From NCBI GenBank assembly GCA_013400155.1, contig VXBM01000024.1, positions 507,200 to 571,199 of the forward strand: DNA of 64,000 nucleotides, in the 5' to 3' direction. Within the stretch, counting starts at the first letter, position 1. The number at the start of each line of letters is the position of its first letter. Below are positions 50,251 to 62,270 of the stretch, one piece after another. The notes below the pieces were generated by a model, which saw only the letters and a program-made list of their open reading frames with translations, was not told where the DNA came from and did not search any database. Both the position numbers and the translations under genes were made by a program. The stretch is from Helopsaltes ochotensis (lineage: Eukaryota > Chordata > Aves > Passeriformes > Locustellidae).

Positions 50251-53200
50251 CAGGGGTGGAAAATTAGATAACCACCTCCCACCCAGTTCTGTTCTGTTGT
50301 CTGCTCCTCACTCCTCTGGGAGATGTCAGACAGCAGGGCAGTCCATGTCCTCAGTTTGCAGAGTTAAAGAATGTAACACCAAGTGTCAGCAACCATGGTA
50401 GTGGAAGAAATAGGCTCTGGCTGACCACACAAGCACTCCATGGATGCACTTTCTCACATGCCCTGTGTTAAAACACTCCTTTTACCTCTGCGAGCAGTGA
50501 AGATAAGGCAGCACAACAGAGCCGCTGTGCCTTACGTGCAGTGTTAGGCATGTGGCTGAAGGCAGACAGCTTGTAACCACAGAAATAGCTCGGGTAGCCA
50601 GTAAATCAATATTTGTGTGTTATTGTTCTCACATACATCCTCTTTGCTGATCCAACACTTGTTCCCGCAGATACAGGATCAGAAGTGGCTGCTGGCAGCC
50701 AGCAGGCAACCAGAGCCAGCTCCCCCTGGAGCCAGTGCACAGGTGTGCTGCCTCCAACCAGCAGGCAAAGATCTATCACTTCTTTTAATTAAGGAATAAT
50801 CCCTTTACATTACAAAAAGGACTTGTAGAAGGGGGCACGGTTTCCTCCAGCATTCCTCCTCCTCGGCAAAATATCATAGCTCTCTCTTCCCAGCAGGCAG
50901 CAGCTGCTTTGCATTACTCCTTGTCCTATTTCTGAGCAAACCAGACCAAGAAGCACCATCTTCCTATGTGACTGGCAAAGAGGTGCCCTTCCCTTACAGT
51001 ACAAGGAAACAGAAACTAAGAGGAAACCAAGGACATTTGCTGGTAGTGTGCATTCAGCCATGCTCCACACTTCAGTCTAGCAGAAGCAGTCATCACTTTG
51101 GGACAGCAGCAACTCAGCAGCCGGGAGGAGATCAGAGATGGGCTGCACCCAAGGGTGCTGAGAGAAGAAGTTGCTGTTGTAGTGTGTCTGGTCTCTCTTG
51201 TCTTTGAAAAATCACAGAAACCAGGAGAGATGTCCCACACCTGGAATTAGGCACACGTTGCACTCACCTTCAGAAAAAGCTTAAGGACAATGTGGTAAGT
51301 TGCCAAAGAATGGATATAAGGGATGGCTGGCCTGCCTTGACCAAAGGAGTACAGCTTTTAATCATACGAACAGCCCCAGCATTGCCCCACTGTATTCTTG
51401 CATAAGGGGAAGTTATGGATGTTATTACATTGCTAAAAAGAAAACAATGTGGAAACATGTAATTCCCCTCTAGATTTGCAACAATATGTTTGTAACTTTT
51501 GCACAAAATAAAAAATCTTCATGTGCTTAAAGTCTACACAAGGTAAAACAGTCACCCCAAGTAATCCATCTGCAGTCCAGCCCATTAGAAAAGTTCATGT
51601 CAGGATTATCAGGCTTGATCTGACAGAAAAATCTTCTAGGAAATATACACATGGATGACCAACTTCTAGAAGCTTTTGTCAGCCCTACAGACAATTCCTC
51701 TGATAGGTTCAACATACCAGCCTTCTTTCCTTTCCTTATCTCACCCAGCAAATGAATGTCATTAAATACACAATCTTTCTTCAGTGGGCTACACAAATAA
51801 AATGCACACAGTTAATTAATGCTGCAGTAATTTCTTTGATCTTCCAATGAAAACAAAATTTAAAAGTCATAGTATTTCAGCCTAGAAGCTTAGAGTTAAA
51901 AAGCTTAAGAACTCATCCGGGACATTGAATCCAAGAATCATTGGGCTGATGTCGTTAAAAGAGCTGAGTTAGACTTGTAATTATTCCCTTATGAGTTCTG
52001 CCGTCTATCTGAGAAAGAAGGGTATTCATTTCTGTCCTCAAAATTGATTTACTTTAGTGAAAAAAACTATGAGTTTTAAAGGGTTGGGGAGAGCAAGAAT
52101 TTGGTTTTACTGTGCATCTGATAGAATACAAGAAATTAAGTGTCAATAGTGAACAAGATCTCTGCCAGTCAATAGGAGCCATACCTTCTATTTACATGGC
52201 ATGGCATTTTCCCTGAGATCCTCAGCATAAATCCTATCTCCACCGTTCCAGCTGGCTGTCCACTGCTTAGTGCAGTAGCACTTCATTAACATGCAAATAC
52301 TTGTCAGTTATTTGGCTTAAGTACATCTGCATATTTATAAACAACCATTCCAAACCACATCCCCATTTAAGCAAACTGCTTAATGACACTGAACCTGAAG
52401 TCTCTCTCATATCCATCAAACTGCAGCACGATTCACTCATTTTCTATTTGTATGGTACTTTTTAAAATACTACCACATAGCTAGGTCAAAAAAATTGTGT
52501 CAGTCAATTTGTTCTTTTGTGGCAATCAAACCTTTTATTAAAACTCATTCTTCTATTGAAAAGGCAAAAATAAACCCCCAAAAAATATGCTTTAGAAATC
52601 AATATAAGGTAAATTTATGGCAATAAAATGCAAACATCCAGGAAACCATATTTAATGTTTTATCCATAATCTATAGAATATTCAGTCAAAATATGCAACC
52701 TCCGTATTTTCAAAGCAAAAGTTTGAGAAGCATCAGACAACCAATGCACAGAATTGAAAGTTGTCCCAAAAATCTACAGACTTAATTTCTTTGCTCACAA
52801 CAATAATTCTGCACATCTAAGGATGACTTCTATGTGTCCTCCAATGTCACAACATTGAAGGCACATAACAAACCCAGTACAGACACCCCTACTTCTAGCA
52901 GCACATTCTATCCAAAGCATCAGGAATTTTAAAATGAAGTCCCATAAATTTGGCCATGAACTCAGATTTCTCAAAAATTTTCATGGAAGTTATAGTGATA
53001 AAGGAATAAAGAAAAAAAAAAATCTGAATTTATTTTTAAGATGACAAAAACATGCCGAAACCAGCATGTCACAAAACAGCCATGATGTATCAGAGACACG
53101 TACATGGACAGTTCCTGCACATGAACTGTAAAACTTGAGTATTTCATTACAGACAAGAGGTGAACGTGAGCTGTACTTGCACATGTAAAGAAAGTTCAGG

Positions 53201-56200
53201 CCTGAAAGTCAAATGCCTTCTCTGTAGAGACATAATCTGGACAATCCCTCCTATACAGATTACATAAAAAAGCTCCACTACATTGCCTGCTTTTGGCCCA
53301 CCATCTACAGAAATAATTATAAGGATAAATGCGATGAGGAGAAACTGAAATATCTGAAACTCTAGCACAATAATCTAAAGTGTTACATAAACACCACAGT
53401 AAAATACAGACACATAAGCATTGCAAGCTTCATTTTGCTCATATGAGACTGTGTCTATATCACTGTATCAAAGTCAAGTATGTTCTCAGCTCTCTCTGGA
53501 GTTCTCTAAGAAACACTCAACAAATGAGAAGTGAAGACCTGGAACAGAGAAGATATGCCATAACAACTACCATTGCACAAAATACTAACTTACTAGGACA
53601 AAAATACAAAAATCTGTGAAACTGAACCTAAGAATTCATGGTAGGTTTCATGAGTCTGTGGTTTTTGGGGTTTTTTTTTAGGTTAAGAAAATGTGCAATA
53701 ATCCCAGATATGCCCAAATGAACAAAATATGAAAAATATTATAGAAAGCACTCATTAAAAACTAAGTATTTTTCATTCACAGGAGCTAAAATGGCCTGCA
53801 TATTTCCCATTTTATGTATAGGAAATGCTGCAAAGCAAGAGTAACTGCTACAGCAACACAGATGCACATATTTTCATCTACACATGGGATGCTGAAGCTC
53901 AATTACAAGATAATTCCATATACAATTCACATTATATACTATGATCATTCTCAAAATACAAGAAAAAATTTAAGATAAAACATTTTCATGATAAGATACT
54001 TATGTTGGTTTTGTGTATTGAAGATGGGCTTTGGGCTTTCTCCACACTTTGATTCATTTTTCATAGCCTCCAATTAAGAATAGGAATGTATCCAACTAGA
54101 ACTTCCTTCTTTCCCATTGCCTAAAATTTGGCCCCATCACAGCACATAAAGATTAAAGGTAGCATTTTAAAAACTCCCAACACATTCTAGCTTTTAAGGC
54201 TCTTCTTCAGAACCATGCTTAGAAACATTGTCTCGCTGGAAGTGAGTGAAGGAGCCTTCAATGTCCAAACTTTCTGTAAAAGTATTTGCCTTAGAAGTCT
54301 TCAATCCATTTGCAATTTACCACCAGTCTAAAACTTTTCCCTCTGGTATATCTTCCTATAAAGACAATCAAAAGGGCAGGGTTTTTATTGAACAAATAAT
54401 TCACAAAAAAATACTAGAATGCATTGTGGGATGGTTTGTTTTAGGAGCAAATGGTTCGGGGTTTTTTGAAGACAAAAAGTTTAATTTTGTGGTTTGAGTT
54501 TGTCTGCATACCACTTGGGCATTCCCGTGATGACAAAGCTGATGAAATAAAGACCTTTCTGGAGGGTAATATGGCATCTCATCATCAGGACAATTTAATT
54601 TTGTGGCAGCTTACTGTTAAGAGAGCTGGTTCTTACATGGCCCTTTGATGATGCTTACCTTACTTTTCTACCTTAACTCCCAAATGAGAGAAATACTGCC
54701 TGCATGAGATTTAATATCAATGTGACAAATCACAACTTCATATAAATGATGAACATAGTACACCAAAACAATATCAGCAAAATGGTGTGGGAGATACAAT
54801 ATCACATCACTGAGATCATCACTGAGTCTCTTCTGTACCTCAGTGTGTGCTTACAACTGAGCTCTTTCTGGTAAAGTAAAAGAAACTAATGGATCAAAGA
54901 GACTGCAAAAAGATGGCAGTGTCTTGCACTTGGGACATACCACGACCTCTGAGTCTCGTAGTATGTGCCCAGTATGGAGCGAAAAATAAGGACACTGAGT
55001 AGACTTTTTGGAGTACACTATGGTTAAAACAACTTTTTATAAGGAGCACCAGGTGGAGAGGTGCTTGGGAGCAGTCCCTTCTAACTGAGGCTGAGCTATA
55101 TCTGCTCCTTTCAAGCTTCATCACTTTGCTTAAGGTCAATACCAAGGATTTGGAAGATAGATAAAGTCCAAGAAAGGAAAATATCTGCTCCAAAGAAATA
55201 CTCCTTCGTTTCTTCCTTTGATGTGAAGTGCTAACCAGAGTTTAGGTCTTTGAAAAGACCCTGAAAAATCATGTTATCCCTTTTGACAAAGCCAGCTTTG
55301 AAGACCACTGAGTAAACAATCTCATTTTAAAAATGAACACTCACACTGCTTTGTATTAAGTTCTAGTTTATTTCTATTGCTGAACATAATAATAAAGTAA
55401 AAAAGTAAAAGTGTGATTATATAAGGCACAGGCAGGAAAAAGAAAGCAGAACAGATCCAAGGCATCTCTGACCAGCATACTCTCACCAGCACAGCACAGC
55501 TGATTATTGCCCACTATGTGTGGCGTACTTTGAATATGCTAACAGAACATTTTCCAGTAAATCAAAGTATACTGCAGTTTCTTAGTCTTTTACAAAACTA
55601 ATACTTTTAGCTAAACAGCAGCCTCAATTACCAAGTGGGTCACATATTTTTACTTTCAAAGACCTATTTTCCAGCAAATTAAACTGTTTGGCCTGAGATT
55701 TTGCTTTTCTATAAATATAAATGTCAGTTTTCACAAACAAATGAATTGAAAATACACACTGCAAAGTCCTGGCGGCCTTTCCTTTGGGAAGCCTTAGAAG
55801 ACTTGCTTTGGATCAGGAACTGGCAACATTCCTGTCAGTTATGAACATAGCTGTTTTTTCTTTCTATTTTTTTAAGTCAGAATCTTCTCAGATCTCTCTA
55901 CCTGATAGAAAATTTAAATCTGTGCACAGACACTTTATAAAAATAACTTAAATTTCAATACACAAATTCTCTAAGTTTGTGCCGGCAGGGTTTTCCTTGC
56001 AAGTGCAACTAAAAAGCTGCTGTTAGGCTGCAGAGGATCACCCTGCTCCTAAGTTGGTGAAGTACCACAGAGAATTGCAGGAAAGAATTAATTATTTTGT
56101 CTTCATATCAGGGTTGGAACAGCATACAGTTAGTGAAATTTGCTCTTATACTGCATAAAGGGAAAACAAAACATCAAATAACTTGTCACTTGAAAGACTG

Positions 56201-59200
56201 CTTTCTCTTTGAGGGGAGGGAGAGGTGAGAAGGGATGTGTACGTAAATGAGGCAGACAAACTACAGAGAAAAAAGATGCAAGCATATAATTAAAATCTGT
56301 ATCATAATGCTTACATACAACATACCCACTGAGATTACAGGACCAATATTGATTCTAGCATCAAACTTTTCAATGTTACATTTTCCAACTTAATAACTTT
56401 CTTTTAAAATATGCTTTTCATGTGTAATCTCTATTATAGCACAATGGGCCCAAGATGATTTTTCAAACAAAGATAGACTTTTATCGAACAGCAAGTGAAA
56501 ACTCTTTTTAAACTCTGATCCCAGCTCTTTGGTGTGATCCAAACAGTTGAGTGTCTGAAGCTACAGAGTTTCATTTCAGCTTGGACAAACGCAGTTCTTC
56601 TGTGTGTTACGGTGTACACCAACATAATGAGTGTTTGTAAGAGCTACATGGCCAGGTGTTAAAGACAGATTCACATTCAGGTTTGACCTGAGTAAATTCT
56701 GCAATTTTAAGGTGACACTCCTGAAAGTATTTACTTCTGTATTCAAAGGCAGTATTAAAAAAGGGAAATGGTCCTCTGATATGGGGAAGGTATTTATTCC
56801 CCAAGCATTTTTACCTGTGTTTTGTTTTTCCAATAAAATTGGGACTTTCAACTTGGTAAGGAAGAAGTTTCTTCTAAAAAAGGAAAAGCTGCATCTTTAT
56901 TAAATCAAAACATATTTAGACACTTGTCATTCTCCCAAAATGCAGATGATTATGAGGTCTAAGACAAGAAGCATAAGCTTAGTAATTTTATTTTTTTCTT
57001 AAGGCTCTGGCTGTCTCATATGTCAGACAGGCATGTGTATTATGCACATCCAGCAGGGGACAAAGATCAGAAATTTAAAGGAGCTGTTTGTGATTTTGGA
57101 TGGGATGTGGCACAAAGATGAAAGAGCAAACATTTTTCCCCTTGGTTTAATGCTAGCACTAGATTCCTAAATTAAGCCCAGCAGGAAATAAACATCCACC
57201 ACAGATTTCAAAAGATATCTCACATCTTTGTATTAAAATGTGTTATTTTAAGAGTCCCAAATGCTACATGTCTGATTTTTATTACGTCCAGAGCCAACAC
57301 AGGAAGTGTTATTTGACTTTACTTTAAAAGGAAGCAGAAAATATCAGTGGACAATGGGATGTAAATTGTAGGAAGCCAAAAGAAAATTGAAGAGTATGAG
57401 ATAATGGGCCTGATGCTATTATCTATATGAATACTAAGGCCACAGTTTTCAAAAAATTACTTTGATGACCTTGAGAGCTCACTCAGACTACAGAATATCA
57501 AGTTAGCAGATTTTCCAGGGGGACTGGAAGGATAACAGCCTCAATTTTTCTCTTCCAAACAGACTGGGGACATGTTTCTGATATGCATTTCTGATTTCCT
57601 TCTACGCTAAATAGCTACAATGTTGTGCTAAAGGAGAACAAAATAAAACATCACTCCACATGTTCCTCACACATTCCATGTGTGTAGTTCTTGGTGAAAA
57701 GAATAATCCTATGTCCATATATCAATGCAGTTAAAAGTTCCAACTCTGAAAATTCCCTATACAAAGTCTAAAATTACCAGGATAGTATTTTCCCAGCTCA
57801 ATCACAATACACTAAGCTTTTATTTTGGAGTTTGCAGACACTATTTTTTCCTCTTCTTTCCCACTGACTTTGATGATGTTTTGGGATTAAAACAAGGAGT
57901 AGACAGCTCCCATGAGATGAAAGACATAACTGCAAAGAACACCTACTTAGAAGATTAAAAAAAAAAAAAAAACAACTTCTTGGAGTTTGAGATGCTGCTA
58001 TGTGTTTTTTTAAAGAAACACTCCCTTGAAGGGGCTTAGAGTTCAATATTTTAAATAAGTTTCTGCTTTATCAACTCTGTTTGGAAATAAAATGCCTTTT
58101 CTAATTGCCAAGCTGATCAAGATTATAATACTACATTCCCCAGTAGGCTAAATGCATTTTTACAGGCAGAAAGAATAGGTCCAAGTTCTTCTGCAAACAA
58201 TGCCAGTAATAAAACCTAAGCTTCTCTCATTTATGGCCAATTACAACTCCCAGCAACCCTTACTCCAGTGATGTCATTTCAACAAGGTTCCAAACATCCC
58301 TCCTCCATCAGCTAACTCCCAGCCAGGCACAGAGCTAATTCCCTGCTAAGGTAAAGTCTGAGCCACGGTTCAAGAGGTTCAGCCAATCTCTCAGGCCAGA
58401 CAGAGCACAGAGCACAGGTAGGCTCACACATCTCTCAGAAAGGAGTAATTAATCCTCCTCTTCTAGCTAGTCCCATATTTCCTAACATTTTTATTGCTTT
58501 CCCCTTCCAACTCTGCTCAAACCTCCTATGGCTAAGCCAATCAGAGGTTATTGGGTGAAGGAATGAGGCAGAAGAGGGAGGAAAAAAAAATAAAAGGAGA
58601 GAGGAGGAAAAAAAAAAAGTCTTGCTTTCTTTGGGAAGTAGGCTAAAGACTTTGACAGCAGGCAGAATTGTGTGCACATGAATGAGCTTTCTCACACTCC
58701 TGGGTCAGCTGATCCAGAGGAGAAAGAAGACCTTTGGTTTCTGTTCCTGACACCACTTCTACATGCAGTGTAAGCCAAACTGATTTATGTTTCCGTTTGT
58801 GCAGGCTTAGAATAAGCCCATAGGAACTTACATACATCTTCCACATTGTGGACAAGCGTAATTTATTAGGTATACCAGGCCTTGAGATCCCTGGGTAAAA
58901 AATGCAAAGAACTAATGCAGTGGTTTCTAACTCAGAGCCTGATTGGCACCAGCAGATTTGCAGACTTCTTCAGGTACCTACATTCACCAGCTCCAAGTTA
59001 GAGATCTCATTTTAAGTATCCAATACGTGCAAACTTGAGAAATCCACCTCTGTGAAGTTTTGACTGTGAAGTGGTATATAAATTTACTATGAATTCAGGT
59101 TAAAAATTATGCAACACCTTAAGAAAATGCTGACAAAAGCAGAAGCAAATACCAGTTAACATTCAGAACTCACCTCTCATAAAAGACCAATGAAACTACA

Positions 59201-60864
59201 CTTAGAACTCCCTGAATTTTTCAACTTACAGATGTAATATGGCCCATCTTTGCAAAAGATGAGTTCATCCTTTGCAAGTTTTCTGTTTACATACATTATA
59301 GTAAAAAACAAAAAAATGTGCTTGCTGTTCTTTGCCAACTTTGGAATCTAGGAAAGAATGTTTCTTCCTTTCATTACATTTCTTATCTTTTTAAAGTACT
59401 TAAAGGTCATATTTCTCTACAATCCGAAAATGATGATTTATCCCTTTATATTTGATCCTGTATTTCATTCCAATCACTAGGTTACCATGCAGGCTTTGCC
59501 CTCAAAATTTGCCCAAATATTGTGAAGCAGTAGCACTCTGTTAAATTGTTCCAGAAGTGTGAAATACAGAATTGCTTTTCAAACACGATTTGCTTTTGTT
59601 TTCAACAGTGGGTGTGACAAAACTGCTATTTATCACACCAAGTGATGTCATTGTATTAACATGGGCTGTGGCTGTCTCTTGGACATGTCTGTGCTCAATG
59701 GTCTTGTATTTAAAACATAAAGCAAAATGTAATTTTAAAATTACAGATGTGAATTATAACAGTTTTCATGGAAATTCTAGTTTATTTTTAATGTTGCACT
59801 GCCAATAGATTTGTCGCTGGAACCAGTGAAATGCTAGAAGTTTGGCATCATTACCTCAGCATATTCAGGATTTTAAACTGTTCAAATTACAGAATTGATT
59901 TTTGAAGATTCAGCTTAGGGAAGTAGGGAGGAGATGTCTGGGAAAAAAAATCAGTTCCATCTGCAAAGTGGAATTGATTATATGTTCTGGTTGGCTTGTA
60001 CTCTACGACTATAAAAAATTGCAGGTGACTTTGGTTACTAGAGGAGCTATTAGTCAGTCTGAATTATTGACATATTTTTGTGTAGTGTAGCTGCAAATAC
60101 CTCCCTCAGTTTTCTTTTTCACTCTCAGAATGTAAACATTCAGAGCTATCATGGAAAGGAAGGTCAAAAGGTTGAACACAGGAACAAGCCATTCCAGAAC
60201 CTAAGATTCCATCAAAACTAAACTTTTATTTTACAGCCAGTACACAAGAGAAAGTTTACATCTCCTCTTCCGTTAGCTGTTCTTAAGATAATTTCTTATA
60301 AAAATATATAAGATGTATCAAAACAAAAAAATATATCCAAAGATTGTACCACAGTGTCCAGAGAAGGTGTTGCACCCTTCATTTGATGCTTAAACACCAA
60401 AGACCAAAAGGATTCACTGGGCAGCAGGAAACTATGAAAACAGAATTAAAGAAGAGATCAGGATTCTCCAATACCATCACATCTGTGTAATGGGAGATAC
60501 ATAGACTTAGAATCAGGCAATTTAGGAAGTCAAACACACTTCATCTTTGTTCCAAAACACTTATCATAACTAATACTAAAGTTCACTGAAAGAGCAAAAT
60601 AAAAGAAAAAACAAACATTTTTTCTTTATTTATCTTTCCCATCATATACTAACATCCAGTCCCTTAGGACATGACTATACTCTTTCCACAAGATGCCATT
60701 CCCCTTCAATACTCTGAATCAACCCTGATAGTTGAACAAGTGATCATTAATTATTTGGCCTTACTCTTAGTATTCAGTGTTAAGTCCCATGTCTTGTTTA
60801 CCATGTACTGTTCAATGCCTGATTTGAACAATGAATTATTCATTTGCTTGTGGGTTTTCCTACA
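50251..60864. other. Unique sequence, no gene recognised
   Basis: The longest feature-poor stretch. Frames stay below 100 codons (longest 99, 54894-55193 minus) and none has a domain. An A16 run lies at about 57957-57972 and purine-rich patches at 58570-58619. An octamer-like ATGCAAAT occurs at 52291-52298. A hydrophobic frame at 59572-59808 follows an acceptor-like 'gttttcaacag' but has no credible donor or domain. No transposon recognised. Confidence 0.5.
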
Positions 60865-61045
60865 GTGCTCATCACAACATCTGAATGCATTACAAACATT
60901 AAGTGATTCATTTTCACATCATCTTTGTGTGATGATATGAATGATATCATTGTATGCACATTACAGAAGCGGAGGCATGACAGGGATAGAAAGCAACTGT
61001 TAATTCCAAGTACACAAATGGAGGCTTGCAGGGGCAAGTTTCTTC
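60865..61045 (-). mobile_element. Ancient MIR-like (CORE) SINE remnant
   Basis: In the order expected for a reverse-complemented amniote MIR-type element: 'gtgctcatcacaacatctga' (60866-60885), 'atgcattacaaacattaag' (about 60886-60904; compare 'gcactttacaaacattaa'), 'cacatcatctttgtgtgatg' (60916-60935; compare 'cacaacaccctgtgaggtag'), 'acattacagaagcggaggc' (60959-60977; compare 'attttacagatgaggaaac'), then a poorer match to 'aagtgacttgcccaaggtcacaca'. The run of blocks at the right spacing is convincing, while family naming is tentative. Confidence 0.55.
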
Positions 61046-61417
61046 AAAATACTTACATTTGTCACACCATTCTAGCCAGCTTGAGTAGTACATGTGGATC
61101 ATAACCAGAGGTGGTCTCAGAGCAGGCCTCTAGAAAATGAGGAGGACAGAATCAGAATTCCCTTATCACGTGAAAACATTTTGGTTTTAAACTATACTAT
61201 ACATTAGATATGATGAGTCAAAAATGTAGACAGTGGAAGGAAAAAAGAAATCTTAGAAGAACCTGTTACATTGCAGAGGTATAAAAGAAGGTAAACAGCA
61301 AAAACTCAATTACAACAGGTGCATCAATGAACAGCAAGGATTTGCACTGTGCTGCTTTTTCAGATACCATCATATTTCAGAGGATATCTTTTTCATTAGA
61401 CATAGGGGAAATGGAGT
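61046..61417. other. Unique spacer between MIR-like element and CR1
   Basis: No frame, repeat or motif that I can support. Confidence 0.55.
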
Positions 61418-62150
61418 GATGAAGGATGAAGAAAAGGCTGAAGTGCATAATGCCTTCTTTACTTGTCTTTTAGTCAGACCAGTTGATCTCAGGCTGCCCA
61501 GCCTGCTGAGCTTGAAGACAGGGAGCAGATTGAAGCCCCCATAATCCAAGGGGAAATGGTCAGTGATCTGCTATGCCATTTAGACCAGTGAGTTCATGGA
61601 GCCAGATGGAATTCACCCAAGGGTACTGAAGGAGCTGGTGGCTCACTGAACCACTTTGCATCATTTGTCAGTCCTTGCTAACTAGGGAATTCCCATTGTC
61701 TGGACGTTAGCCAATGTGATGCCCACCTTCAAGAAGGGCCAATGGAGGATCTGGAGAACTACAGGTCTGTCAGCCTAACCTTGATGCTGGGGAAAGTCAT
61801 GGAAGATCAGCTTGAGTGCCATCCATCATGCTAAATGTACAGGATAAGGGCTCAGGCTCAGCCAGCATAGGTTATGAGAGGCAGATCCTCCTAGGCTAAA
61901 CTTACCTCCTTCCGTGACAGTGTGGCCTTCTTGGTGAATGAAGGAAAGCCTATGGATGTTGTCTACCTGGATGTTAGTAATGCCTTTGATACTGTTCCCC
62001 ACGGCACTCTTTTAGAGAAACTGGATGCTAATGGATTGGATGGGTGCATTGTTGACTGAGTAAAACACTGGCTGGATAGCCAGGCCCAGGGAGTGGTGGG
62101 AGAAAGGCCAGTCCTGTTTAGTATCTTGATTGAGGACCTGGACAAGGGGA
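61418..62150 (+). pseudogene. CR1 ORF2 reverse-transcriptase remnant
   Basis: The recognisable blocks are spread over different frames and interrupted by stops (for example after motif A at about 62056-62060). The palm motif A aspartate is kept in VYLDVSNAFDTVPH at about 61957-62000, but the catalytic FADD box that should follow the LDKG block is deleted. It encodes no functional product. Confidence 0.82.
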
Positions 62151-62270
62151 CTGGGAGCTGAGGGAACTGGAGGTGTCTAGCCTGGAGAAAAGGAGGCTCA
62201 GGGGGTCCTCTATTGCTCACTACGATTGCCTGAAAGGAGGGTTTAGGAAGGTGGAGTTGGTTCCTTCTCC
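61418..62270 (+). mobile_element. CR1 LINE, ORF2 piece plus 3' tail, internally deleted
   Basis: The longest CR1 copy. 61418-62110 follows CR1 ORF2 from 'gatgaagaaaaggctgaagt' through the RT fingers ('ccaatgtgatgcccacctt', 'aactacaggtctgtcagcct') to palm motif A, which reads VVYLDVSNAFDTVPHGTLLEKL, then an in-frame stop. Near 62100-62110 about 80 bases are missing compared with the family. Then 'ccagtcctgtttagtatctt' and 'gaggacctggacaaggggac' follow, and at about 62155 it jumps to the 3' untranslated region ('gagggaactggaggtgtcta', 'ggagaaaaggaggctcaggg'), fading out near 62270. The FADD box, thumb and terminal repeat are absent. Confidence 0.9.

Noticed and set aside
50016..50282. Lys/Arg/Glu-rich plus and Leu/Ser/Phe-rich minus frames
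   Set aside because: Produced by the 8-bp purine minisatellite, which opens every frame.
51866..51960. Possible CR1 terminus starting 'gtcatagtatttcagcc'
   Set aside because: The following bases do not match the 'ggttggaagggacc' block, so it cannot be distinguished from unique DNA.
59572..59808. Hydrophobic 78-codon frame after an acceptor-like 'gttttcaacag'
   Set aside because: No downstream donor, no domain, and T-rich DNA gives hydrophobic frames by composition.
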